DNA of 6,057 bases from an uncultured Bacillota bacterium (GCA_900321955.1 ONXX01000098.1:5889-11945), one strand, 5' to 3'; positions 1-6,057 are shown, counted from the first letter of the stretch. Numbers and translations are program-made. Notes: generated by a model not told the origin, from the letters alone.

Positions 1-640
1 GACGGGCCCGTCTTTCCTCTTCTGCCTTCTGGGCAGCGATCCTTCTTTCTTCTCTGTGACGCTTGACTTCCTCGTGTTTTTCACTGGAGAAGTCTTTGAC
101 ATCGTTGAAAAGATTCCGATAGACCTGTGCCGGAACGATCAGGATAGCTGCAATGATGAATAAAAGGATATCGATGATCAGCGTGCCGGTCCTGGTCAGA
201 AGTGAAGTGAAGATGACGTAGAGGAAGTTTCCGAATAAACCGCCGGTCATCGTGATCGCTTCATTTGACGCAATCAAGGCAAACGTTGCCTTGAGATACT
301 CACCCAGTTGAACGAAATTAACCGTCTGTGCCAGGATGTAGGCATTTAAAAGGATGACAAAGGCATTAAGCACGAAAAGACCGGAAACGGTCTTTGCGGA
401 TTTCGGATACTTTTTCTTGAAGAATACCGCATAAATGCCATAAGCGAAGACACTTAAAAGCGGAACGATGTACAAGGAACCGAAGAGATAGGAAAGCAGG
501 TTATTGAAAAAGATGCCAAGCGTTCCCATCTTGGATACAGTGAAAAAGATGAGCACAGTCACCAGTAAAGAAACGATCAGCCAAACGGTCCGGATCGTCT
601 CTTCTCTTTTTGCCAGTTCTTTCTTAGTTTTCCTTGCCAC
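1..640 (-). CDS. ftsK: FtsK/SpoIIIE family DNA translocase, N-terminal membrane part (3' end beyond window)
   Basis: Only the first 213 codons are visible. They give a short basic start (MARKTKKELAKRE) and four hydrophobic segments at about residues 17-37, 52-75, 86-105 and 152-172. A highly charged Lys/Glu/Arg stretch from about 180 leads into the linker. The block GGLFGNFLYVIF at 133-144 before the last helix is typical of the four-helix FtsK membrane domain. In the family this domain anchors a hexameric ATPase at the division septum, where it pumps chromosomal DNA into daughter cells; the motor and gamma domains lie outside the window. I chose GTG at 638-640 because the protein then starts in the usual MARK style. 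A second in-frame GTG at 647-649 is the only other option upstream, since a stop codon precedes it. The gene overlaps the RNase J end by 17 bases, suggesting translational coupling. An RNase J gene near spoIIIE also occurs in Bacillus. Without the motor domain, assignment rests on topology, motif and context. Confidence 0.8.
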   Translation of the reverse strand, partial: MARKTKKELAKREETIRTVWLIVSLLVTVLIFFTVSKMGTLGIFFNNLLSYLFGSLYIVPLLSVFAYGIYAVFFKKKYPKSAKTVSGLFVLNAFVILLNAYILAQTVNFVQLGEYLKATFALIASNEAITMTGGLFGNFLYVIFTSLLTRTGTLIIDILLFIIAAILIVPAQVYRNLFNDVKDFSSEKHEEVKRHREERRIAAQKAEEERRAR

Positions 641-2309
641 TTTCTTCACCCAGATTGATCTCTACGATTGCCGGCAGAATCATCGGAGCCTTCCCGGTCG
701 TCTTTAAAACATAGCGGGAGATCAGCTCTCTGGCTTCCATTCTGACCTGCATATTTTCATAAGTACCTTCTTCGACATTCTTTTCAATTGTCGAAATCAG
801 GATATTTCCGATCTCCGCCAGAATATGATCGGCATCTTTCAGGTAGATGACACCACGGCTTTGAATATCCGGTCCGCCGATGATCTTCTTGCTCTTGAAA
901 TCCAAGACGACACCGCAGATGATGGCGCCGTCGGTCGAGAGCTTTTCTCTGTCCCTCAGCACCATGCCGGAAACATTGCGCATATCGGAAGAGTCGATTG
1001 CCTTGTCTTCCAGTTCGATCTGTTCACTCGTTGAAGCAAGCCTGCTTCCCTCAAAGGAAGCAAACTGGCCGTTATCCAGAATGATGATCTTGTCCGGCGT
1101 ATAGCCCATATCCACTGCGATATCGGCATTGGAGATGAGGTTGGAATAATCGCCCTTGATCGGCAGATAGTATTTCGGTCTTATCAGATACAGCATCATC
1201 TTGAGGTCTTCGATCGATGCATGCATCGAAAGGATCTCTTTTGCGTTGAGCTTGACGATGGAAACGCCGGCTTTATACAAGTCGTTTTCCATAGCGGTCG
1301 CGTCCTTTTCCGTACCCGGAACGACCGGCGAAGCGATGATCACGATATCGGAAGCTCTGAGTTCAATCACGCCGTCTTCGCCGATGGCGATGTTGTTCAT
1401 CAGCTTGAAGACCTGGTTGCCTGAACCGGATACGACAACGACGACATCCTTGCGGTCGTTGCTGTATTCTTCCTTGGAGATGATGACATTGCGCGGGATC
1501 TTGTAGTAGCCCATGTCGTCAACCATCTTGAGCAGTTTGACGTGTTCCTCATTATAGAAGTAGACCTTGCGCTTGTATTTGCTGGCAAGCTCCAAAACTT
1601 CCATAATGCGGAAAAGGTTTTGCCGATACAAGGTGATCAGAAGACGGCTTTCGCTTTCTTCAAAGTAATGTTCGACATGATCGGTGATTCTGTGTTTCGG
1701 TGCGGTGTAGCCTACCCTGTTGGAACCGCCTGACTCCGACATCAGAACCAGAACGTTTTTCTGCCCCAGATTGGACAGAGCGTTGATATCCATTGAGAAA
1801 GCTTTGTTTAAAAAGTCGTAATCGAAGATAAACTCCGAAGTATAAACGATCATGCCTGAATCTGTTTCAAAAGCAAAACCGACGCCATCGGCAATCGACT
1901 GCATGACCGGGAAGGTATGCACGATATGATTTGCCACTTTGAATGTGTCGTTGCGCTTTACGATATGGATGTGCTTATTGCGCAGTTTATAGGCTTTGAA
2001 ATCTTCTTCCAGCAGTTTGGCCGTCAGTGCTGTCGCATAGACTTCAAAATCGGCCTGCGTCAGAAGATGCCCCAGAGCGGACATGACATCGTCATGGCCA
2101 TGTGAGATAAAGATACCCTTGACTCTGTCTTTGTGTTCCAGAAGATAGGTAAAATCCGGAATGATATATTCGATACCGAGCTGTTCGCTTTCGCTCGGAT
2201 ATTTGAGACCGGCATCCAGCACGAAAATGTCTCCATCTATTTCCACGAGGTACATGTTCTTGCCATCTTCGTCAAGACCGCCAAGTGCCATTAAACGTAT
2301 TTTCTGCAC
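624..2309 (-). CDS. rnjB: RNase J family protein, RNase J2-like with degenerate active site
   Basis: The 561-residue length is normal for RNase J, a cytoplasmic metallo-beta-lactamase/beta-CASP ribonuclease in mRNA decay and rRNA maturation. The start GGLDEDGKNMY and VLDAGLKYP (30-38) are family hallmarks, the beta-CASP insert spans roughly 185-350, and a C-terminal dimerisation-type domain covers about 445-561. The HxHxDH metal motif reads HGHDDV (70-75), so its last His is Val75. The THSIPD His is Gln137, the TGDF Asp is Glu159, and the PIHGEYR His is Lys385; HAS (363-365) is kept. Such losses are known for RNase J2, the weak partner of RNase J1 in a heteromer, so I infer the J2 role and expect an intact J1 elsewhere. 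The start is GTG at 2307-2309, preceded by GGAGG ten bases upstream; the next ATG (2289-2291) is too far from that site. An extended -10 promoter lies just upstream. The family call is certain, the J2 naming less so. Confidence 0.93.
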   Translation of the reverse strand: MQKIRLMALGGLDEDGKNMYLVEIDGDIFVLDAGLKYPSESEQLGIEYIIPDFTYLLEHKDRVKGIFISHGHDDVMSALGHLLTQADFEVYATALTAKLLEEDFKAYKLRNKHIHIVKRNDTFKVANHIVHTFPVMQSIADGVGFAFETDSGMIVYTSEFIFDYDFLNKAFSMDINALSNLGQKNVLVLMSESGGSNRVGYTAPKHRITDHVEHYFEESESRLLITLYRQNLFRIMEVLELASKYKRKVYFYNEEHVKLLKMVDDMGYYKIPRNVIISKEEYSNDRKDVVVVVSGSGNQVFKLMNNIAIGEDGVIELRASDIVIIASPVVPGTEKDATAMENDLYKAGVSIVKLNAKEILSMHASIEDLKMMLYLIRPKYYLPIKGDYSNLISNADIAVDMGYTPDKIIILDNGQFASFEGSRLASTSEQIELEDKAIDSSDMRNVSGMVLRDREKLSTDGAIICGVVLDFKSKKIIGGPDIQSRGVIYLKDADHILAEIGNILISTIEKNVEEGTYENMQVRMEARELISRYVLKTTGKAPMILPAIVEINLGEESGKEN

Positions 2310-2317
2310 TGATTATA

Positions 2318-2324
2318 TTCCTCC
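2318..2324 (-). promoter_or_regulatory. Ribosome binding site fixing the GTG start of the RNase J gene
   Basis: Read on the minus strand the site is GGAGGAA, with GGAGG ending ten bases before the GTG at 2309. No other Shine-Dalgarno-like sequence is near, so this site decides for GTG over the ATG six codons further in. Confidence 0.75.
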
Positions 2325-2338
2325 AAAATTCATCTAAA

Positions 2339-2347
2339 ATTATAGCA
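2339..2347 (-). promoter_or_regulatory. Extended -10 promoter for the RNase J gene (and probably ftsK)
   Basis: The minus strand reads TGCTATAAT: a perfect TATAAT (2339-2344) with the TGn extension (2345-2347). The -35 position at 17-base spacing reads CCATAT, a poor match, which is usual for extended -10 promoters. Transcription would begin near 2332, leaving a leader of about 22 bases that holds the ribosome binding site. It lies in the 60-base gap after the ABC-F stop, where I see no terminator, so read-through from upstream is also possible. Confidence 0.65.
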
Positions 2348-2369
2348 TAGTTTTGCTTTTCATATGGTC

Positions 2370-3872
2370 CTAATCAAGAAGTCTGAGCCTGCCGTCTTTC
2401 AGCTCATAGACCTTATCGGCAACTTCCTCAATAAACTTTCGATCGTGACTTATGGAAATGATCGTTCCTTTAAAATCACAGAGAATCTGCCGGATCTTAG
2501 GACCGGATAAAGGCGACAGATTTCTTGTCGGTTCATCCAGCAGAAGGACTTCATTGCCCGACAGAATCATCTTGACCAGCAGGATCTTGCATTTCTGGCC
2601 TTCCGAAAGTTCTTTGATCTTGTGTTCCATCTCTTCACTGGTAAAGCGAAGTGCTCCCAGAAAAGATCGGACCTTGCCTAATTCTTCCCTTTTTCTGCCG
2701 TCCCAGAGATACTCGATCGGCGTGATCTCATTATCCAGGAGTTCATCATAGTTTTGCGGCATGTAGCCGATGGAAACACCTTCCAAGTCTTTCATGAGCT
2801 CATAGATCCTTTTTAAAAGCGTCGTCTTGCCCGAACCGTTGTCGCCGATGATGCAGATCTTGTCTTTGCCGAAAACCTTCAGATCGATGTTCTGACCGAG
2901 CAGTTTATCCTTGGCATATAAAGCATCGATATGGGCATCGAGGATCACTTTATTGGGATTGATATGAACCTCATCAAAGAAGATATCGATCGCTTCTTCC
3001 GGTTCATAGGTCTCCAGAAGATTTTCCTTCTTTTTCTCAAGGACCTTCTCCTGGGCTTTGACGGCATGCATCTTCTTTTTCAGAAGCTGACCGCCGTGGG
3101 GATCCTGCCGCGAGATCGTTGTCTGACGGTATTCCACTTTCTGGTAGATCTGCCGCCACTTGTCCATCTGCTTCTTCAATTCGGAACGCTGTTTGGCGGC
3201 GATCATGTTGTTGCGTTTGATATATGCCAGACGCTCTTCACTGTAAGTCTGATAGTCGGTTCCGGCATAAGACATGTGCGGTTCGCTTTTTCTTTTCAGC
3301 TGTTCCAGATGCAGGATGCCGTTGGCGCAGTTGGACAAAAGCGTCTCATCGTGAGAGATGAAGATCATCGGCAAACGGGTGGCGATCATGAACTCTTCCA
3401 GCCAGATCAAAGTCTTTAAATCCAGGTCATTGCTGGGCTCATCCAGCAGTAAGATGTCCGGATCTTCATATAAGATCTTCAGCAGCATGATCCTGACTCT
3501 CTCGCCGCCGGACAACGTCTTCATTTTCCGATCGTCGATCAAAGAAACATCGATGTCGATCGACGGGATCAGGGTATAAAGGTGATTGTAGTCCAGATCC
3601 TCATCGATGTAGTCGATGACGCTTTTCTCCATCTCTTTCGCATTTAGTTTCTGGGGCAGATAGCCGATCCGCTCATCGCAGTCAACGCTTCCCGAAAAGG
3701 TCACATAGGAATCCACATCGATGCCGGCCATGATTTTCAGCAGCGTCGATTTGCCATTCCCTTCTTCTCCGATTAAAGCGATCTTGTCCCCTTTTTCCAA
3801 TACAAAAGAAAAGTCCTCAAGGAGCTTTCTTCCTTTTAACGTCGTAATGGTAAGATGATTTATTTTAAGCAT
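2370..3872 (-). CDS. ABC-F family ribosome-associated ATPase (no membrane domain)
   Basis: This 500-residue protein has two ABC ATPase domains in one chain and no transmembrane segments, as in ABC-F proteins, which bind the ribosomal E site and act on stalled or drug-bound ribosomes. Domain 1: Walker A GEEGNGKST (35-43), Q-loop YLPQ (71-74), signature LSGGE (120-124), Walker B LLLDEP (141-146, catalytic Glu145), H-loop SHD (173-175). Domain 2: Walker A GDNGSGKTT (343-351), YMPQ (370-373), signature LSEGQ (422-426), Walker B LLLDEP (443-448, Glu447), SHD (475-477). Between them is a long basic, coiled-coil-like linker (about 195-290) with the block SRQDPHGG (254-261); in the family this region reaches towards P-site tRNA. 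The D-loop after the second Walker B is RNLSPLS instead of the usual NHLD. The ATG at 3870-3872 follows AAGGAG (3883-3888) with a ten-base gap. Whether it protects against an antibiotic or has a housekeeping role cannot be told from sequence alone; no membrane partner is encoded nearby. Confidence 0.9.
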   Translation of the reverse strand: MLKINHLTITTLKGRKLLEDFSFVLEKGDKIALIGEEGNGKSTLLKIMAGIDVDSYVTFSGSVDCDERIGYLPQKLNAKEMEKSVIDYIDEDLDYNHLYTLIPSIDIDVSLIDDRKMKTLSGGERVRIMLLKILYEDPDILLLDEPSNDLDLKTLIWLEEFMIATRLPMIFISHDETLLSNCANGILHLEQLKRKSEPHMSYAGTDYQTYSEERLAYIKRNNMIAAKQRSELKKQMDKWRQIYQKVEYRQTTISRQDPHGGQLLKKKMHAVKAQEKVLEKKKENLLETYEPEEAIDIFFDEVHINPNKVILDAHIDALYAKDKLLGQNIDLKVFGKDKICIIGDNGSGKTTLLKRIYELMKDLEGVSIGYMPQNYDELLDNEITPIEYLWDGRKREELGKVRSFLGALRFTSEEMEHKIKELSEGQKCKILLVKMILSGNEVLLLDEPTRNLSPLSGPKIRQILCDFKGTIISISHDRKFIEEVADKVYELKDGRLRLLD

Positions 3873-3890
3873 GTGAAATGATCTCCTTCT

Positions 3891-3936
3891 TCGCTTTAAG
3901 AACGATTAAAACCTATTCAAGCGATCAATAAGTTTT
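3891..3936 (-). promoter_or_regulatory. Possible attenuator: two overlapping hairpins in the ABC-F leader
   Basis: On the minus strand, arms AAAACTTATT (3936-3927) and AATAGGTTTT (3917-3908) form a 10-bp stem with one G-U pair and a 9-base loop, ending in a short T run like a weak terminator. A second hairpin pairs TCGCTT (3924-3919) with AAGCGA (3896-3891), extended by GAA/TTC across a 3-base bulge. It uses the loop and part of the 3' arm of the first, so the two cannot form together. The second ends two bases before the ABC-F ribosome binding site. Function is inferred; the pairing is read directly from the sequence. Confidence 0.35.
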
Positions 3937-3943
3937 CAGGAAA

Positions 3944-3955
3944 TCAATTCTTCAT
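3944..3955 (-). other. Candidate three-codon leader reading frame upstream of the ABC-F gene
   Basis: The minus strand reads ATG AAG AAT TGA (Met-Lys-Asn-stop), preceded by AAGGGG (3966-3971) at a ten-base spacing, directly after the miaB stop codon. Several antibiotic-resistance ABC-F genes are controlled by short upstream reading frames that sense stalled ribosomes, which is the only reason to list one this small. It could easily be chance. Confidence 0.2.
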
Positions 3956-3971
3956 GCTCTCACTTCCCCTT

Positions 3972-5338
3972 TTATTCGACCATTTCTCCGTTCAGAGAAA
4001 AGGACATCACCTGTGTGATCTTTACTTTGACAATATCACCGACTTTAACATTGTTTCCGGTGAAATTGACCAGTTTATTTTCCGGTGTGTAGCCGGAATA
4101 GACATTGGAATTGCGCTTGCTCAGGCCATCGACCAGTACTTCAACAACCTGATCCTTGAATTTCTGGTTGTTTTTGTTGGCATAATGCGCAACCAGTTCA
4201 TTGAGCCTCTGTAATCTTTCTTCCTTGACCTTGCGGTCGATACTGTCTTCCATCGATGCAGCCGGGGTCCCTTCCCTTGGCGAAAAGATAAAGGTAAAGG
4301 CATTGTCGTATTCGCAATGTCTCACCGCACTCAAGGTATCTTCAAAAGCTTCATCCGATTCATTCGGGAAACCGACAATGATATCCGTCGTAAAGGCAAA
4401 ACCCGGAAGTTCTGCTTTCAGCTTATCAAATAAAGCCAGATATTCCTCTCTGGAATAACGGCGGTTCATCTTCTTTAAGATCTGCGTATTGCCGGATTGG
4501 ATCGGCAGATGGATGTATGGCATGATGTTCTTGTTGTTTTTGATGGCCTGAATCATCGTGTCATCAAAATCCCACGGATGGGAAGTCATGAAACGGATCC
4601 TGGCGATGCCGGTCTTAGCCACATCTTCCAGAAGATTGCCGAAGGTGTAATCGATCTTCAGATCCTTGCCGTAGGCGTTGACGTTCTGGCCTAAAAGGCA
4701 GACTTCCTTATAGCCCTGTTTGACAAGCTCTTCGACCTCGTAGATGATGTCTTCCTTATAACGTGAACGTTCCTTGCCTCTGGTATAAGGCACGATGCAG
4801 TAGGAACAGAACTTATCGCAGCCGTACATGATGTTGACCCAGGCTTTGTGGGACATGAAACGGGTGACCGGAACAGACTCGATGATCTCGCCCATCTTGG
4901 AAAAGACCTCGATCTTGCGTTTCTTGGTCGTCAGAACTTCATAGATCAGTTTCGGCAAAGACGTAATGTTGTGAGTGCCGAAAACGATATCGACCTGGCG
5001 GTACTTTTCCATGATGATCTTGACCGTTTCTTCTTCCTGAGCCATGCAGCCGCCGATGCCGATGATCAGATCGGGATTCAAAGTCTTCAGACGCTTCAAT
5101 GCGCCGACTTCGCCCAACACTTTCTCTTCCGCGCCCTGTCTGACATCGCATTCAAAAGACCGGCCATGGTCTCCGAATCACGCTGATTGGCCTGACAGCC
5201 GTGTGTTATGATATAAAACTTCTTTCCATCTCCCAAACCGATGTAGGCAGGATCAAGAAAAAAATCGAGTTTCTCGGAAACTTCCTTATTTCTCTTTCTG
5301 GCGTCATTTAAAGAGGGTAATCTATAGTCTTTTTTCAT
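3972..5338 (-). pseudogene. miaB: tRNA-2-methylthio-N6-dimethylallyladenosine synthase MiaB, disrupted by internal deletion and frameshift
   Basis: MiaB is a radical-SAM enzyme that adds a methylthio group to i6A37 of tRNAs reading U-starting codons. The 5' part (5338-5144, 65 codons) carries THGCQANQRDSE with the first cluster cysteine (Cys48). The frame then runs to a premature stop at 5096-5098. The rest continues in another frame from about 5144 to 3972: VRQGAEEKV, the third N-terminal cysteine in GIGGCMAQEE, the radical-SAM motif CDKFCSYC at 4819-4798, the LGQNVNAYG and GFPNESDE blocks, and a C-terminal TRAM domain with GEMVE at the end. Compared with Bacillus MiaB, about 20 residues are missing at the join, including the NTCA(I/V)R cysteine. 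A one-base correction would not restore them, so this is a deletion of about 58-64 bases (remainder 1 on division by three), not a simple indel. GTG at 5118-5120 could restart translation, but its product would lack two of the three N-terminal cluster ligands. A real mutation and an assembly artefact are both possible. Confidence 0.88.
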
Positions 5339-5346
5339 ACCCTATT

Positions 5347-5375
5347 ATTGTAATGAAAAGCCATAAAAAAACCAA
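5347..5375 (-). promoter_or_regulatory. Candidate miaB promoter, close enough to give a nearly leaderless mRNA
   Basis: The minus strand has TTGGTT (5375-5370), a 17-base spacer and TACAAT (5352-5347). The -10 ends only eight bases before the miaB ATG, so transcription would start within a base or two of it. The ATG has no normal ribosome binding site, only AGGG one base away, which agrees with a leaderless start. The -35 element lies inside the terminator stem of the ferredoxin gene. Confidence 0.45.
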
Positions 5376-5392
5376 GTTTGGTACTTGGTTTT
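5365..5392 (-). terminator. Intrinsic terminator of the ferredoxin gene
   Basis: A perfect 10-bp inverted repeat, AAAACCAAGT (5392-5383 on the minus strand) and ACTTGGTTTT (5377-5368), encloses a 5-base loop. It is followed by more T, giving a run of seven (5371-5365). The ferredoxin stop codon overlaps the first bases of the stem. On the plus strand the T run is only four, so it acts mainly leftwards. Confidence 0.9.
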
Positions 5393-5564
5393 ATAATGAT
5401 AATGCTGAGACCGGGCATGTTGCAACGCAAGCACCGCAATCAATGCAAGTTTCTTCGTTACATTTGGATTTGCCTTCTTCATCTAATTCAAGAGAAGCAG
5501 TCGGGCAAACGCCTGTACATGCGCCACAGCCGATGCATAAATCACGATCAACTTTTACTGGCAT
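5391..5564 (-). CDS. 2[4Fe-4S] ferredoxin, clostridial type
   Basis: This 57-residue protein contains two CxxCxxCxxxCP motifs, with cysteines at 10, 13, 16, 20 and at 40, 43, 46, 50, each set ending in Cys-Pro. The last cysteine of one motif usually completes the cluster of the other. Cys35 is an additional cysteine outside both motifs. Length and layout match the small soluble ferredoxins that carry low-potential electrons in anaerobes, for example to hydrogenase or from pyruvate:ferredoxin oxidoreductase; the partner is not encoded here. The ATG at 5562-5564 follows AAGGAGG (5570-5576) with a five-base gap, an excellent ribosome binding site. It has its own promoter and terminator, so it is probably a single-gene transcript. 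Codon choice differs from the neighbours: all four Asp are GAT, all three Lys are AAA, and Leu is mostly TTA, as might be seen in a very highly expressed small gene. Confidence 0.95.
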   Translation of the reverse strand: MPVKVDRDLCIGCGACTGVCPTASLELDEEGKSKCNEETCIDCGACVATCPVSALSL

Positions 5565-5589
5565 AACAACCTCCTTTTAAAACAAAATC

Positions 5590-5598
5590 ATTATATCA
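5590..5598 (-). promoter_or_regulatory. Extended -10 promoter of the ferredoxin gene
   Basis: The minus strand reads TGATATAAT, a perfect TATAAT (5595-5590) with the TGn extension. At 17-base spacing the -35 position is TACTAA (5618-5613), a weak match. The start would fall near 5583, giving a leader of about 20 bases with the ribosome binding site. Confidence 0.7.
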
Positions 5599-5610
5599 TG
5601 TGCAATTGGA

Positions 5611-5628
5611 GGTTAGTAAAGGCTAACC
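5611..5628 (-). repeat. 6-bp dyad between aspS and the ferredoxin gene
   Basis: Arms GGTTAG and CTAACC are separated by six bases. The dyad starts six bases after the aspS stop codon, but no T run follows, so it is not a standard intrinsic terminator. It covers the -35 position of the ferredoxin promoter, so it might be an operator, or just a small hairpin at the end of the aspS message. Confidence 0.4.
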
Positions 5629-5633
5629 GTACC

Positions 5634-6057
5634 CTAATCCTCACGTATCTGTAAGGACAGGAAATCGAGCTGATCCTGGTCGACCGTGCTTGGTGCATCA
5701 GCCATCAGATCGTAAGCTGTCGCCGTCTTCGGGAAGGCAACAACATCCTTGATGTTGTCGGTTCCGCTTAAGATCATGATCAGTCTTTCAATGCCGATAC
5801 CGACACCGCAGTGCGGCGGAGCACCGTAATCAAAGGCTTCAATAAAGAAACCGAACTTATTCTTGATCTGTTCCTTGGTCAGGCCAAGCGCATCAAAGAC
5901 CTTTGCCTGCATTTCTGAGTTATGGATTCTGACCGAACCGGAAAGCAGCTCGTAGCCGTTTAAGACCAGGTCATAAGCACGGGAATAACAGTTTGCCTTG
6001 TCATCGATCAGCTTGTCAACATCCTCATCCCTTGGTGCGGTGAACGGATGGTGAGCA
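5634..6057 (-). CDS. aspS: Aspartyl-tRNA synthetase, C-terminal part (5' end beyond window)
   Basis: The last 140 codons are visible, ending in TAG at 5634-5636. AspRS is a cytoplasmic class IIb synthetase that charges tRNA-Asp (and tRNA-Asn in organisms using the indirect pathway). Visible residue 1 is the Ala before HHPFTAP. The segment AYDLVLNGYE (27-36) and SVRIHN (41-46) belong to the catalytic core; the latter carries the arginine that in characterised AspRS contacts the substrate side chain. Class II motif 3 is GVGIGIERL (84-92) with the ATP-binding Arg91, followed by the AspRS-typical SGTDNIKDVVAFPKT (97-111). Before SVRIHN the sequence reads LLSG where the E. coli enzyme has a run of glycines. 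The C-terminus ends about 30 residues after the AFPKT block, a normal bacterial length. N-terminal anticodon-binding and GAD insertion domains lie outside the window. Confidence 0.96.
   Translation of the reverse strand, partial: AHHPFTAPRDEDVDKLIDDKANCYSRAYDLVLNGYELLSGSVRIHNSEMQAKVFDALGLTKEQIKNKFGFFIEAFDYGAPPHCGVGIGIERLIMILSGTDNIKDVVAFPKTATAYDLMADAPSTVDQDQLDFLSLQIRED

Noticed and set aside
504..707. 67-codon open frame on the plus strand across the RNase J/FtsK junction
   Set aside because: Antisense to two recognisable genes, with no ribosome binding site or family resemblance.
1201..1506. 101-codon open frame on the plus strand
   Set aside because: Antisense to the RNase J gene and explained by that gene's codon pattern; the low-complexity Ser/Thr-rich translation looks like a shadow frame.
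2310..2369. Terminator between the ABC-F and RNase J genes
   Set aside because: No inverted repeat with a T run is present; the gap is explained by a promoter and ribosome binding site.
2931..3419. 162-codon open frame on the plus strand
   Set aside because: It lies wholly antisense to the ABC-F gene, whose motifs and ribosome binding site are clear; the translation resembles no family I know and has no start signal of its own.
3891..3971. A sigma-A promoter for the ABC-F gene in the miaB spacer
   Set aside because: Several TTGA-like and TTTAAT-like elements exist, but none pair at 16-18 base spacing with a reasonable match, so none is called.
5096..5150. Programmed ribosomal frameshift joining the two miaB parts
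   Set aside because: There is no slippery heptamer at the join, and shifting frame would not supply the roughly 20 missing residues with the essential cysteine.
5353..5580. 75-codon open frame on the plus strand covering the ferredoxin gene
   Set aside because: The minus-strand ferredoxin with two complete Fe-S motifs, promoter and terminator accounts for this stretch.

Overview
The window reads as chromosomal housekeeping DNA from a low-to-mid GC Gram-positive (Bacillota) bacterium. A clostridial-type 2[4Fe-4S] ferredoxin, an RNase J2-like protein next to an FtsK/SpoIIIE-type translocase, purine-rich Shine-Dalgarno sites and TGnTATAAT promoters all fit. The protein style is reminiscent of anaerobic Erysipelotrichia, but that placement is an impression, not a measurement. 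Every supported gene lies on the minus strand, so transcription runs from high to low coordinates. No mobile element, CRISPR array, rRNA or tRNA was seen, and no gene-free stretch exceeds about 100 bases.

In transcription order: (1) the 3' third of aspS, aspartyl-tRNA synthetase, cut by the window edge (6057-5634). (2) A 57-residue ferredoxin (5564-5391) with its own extended -10 promoter and a strong intrinsic terminator; a 6-bp dyad lies over its -35 region. (3) miaB (5338-3972), which is broken: about 60 bases, not a multiple of three, are missing near codon 65. The frame is shifted and the second cysteine of the N-terminal Fe-S cluster is lost. (4) A 98-base spacer holding two mutually exclusive hairpins and a tiny start-stop reading frame, then an intact two-domain ABC-F ATPase (3872-2370). 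(5) An extended -10 promoter, then an RNase J family protein (2309-624) whose metal-binding residues are largely replaced, as in RNase J2. (6) Overlapping the RNase J end by 17 bases, the N-terminal membrane part of an FtsK/SpoIIIE DNA translocase (640-1), cut by the other window edge.

The functional theme is translation and RNA metabolism: tRNA charging (aspS), tRNA A37 thiomethylation (miaB), ribosome-bound ATPase (ABC-F) and mRNA/rRNA processing (RNase J), followed by chromosome segregation (FtsK). Nothing here is a clear new system. The points most worth checking are the miaB lesion, the possible attenuator in front of the ABC-F gene, and the degenerate RNase J active site.
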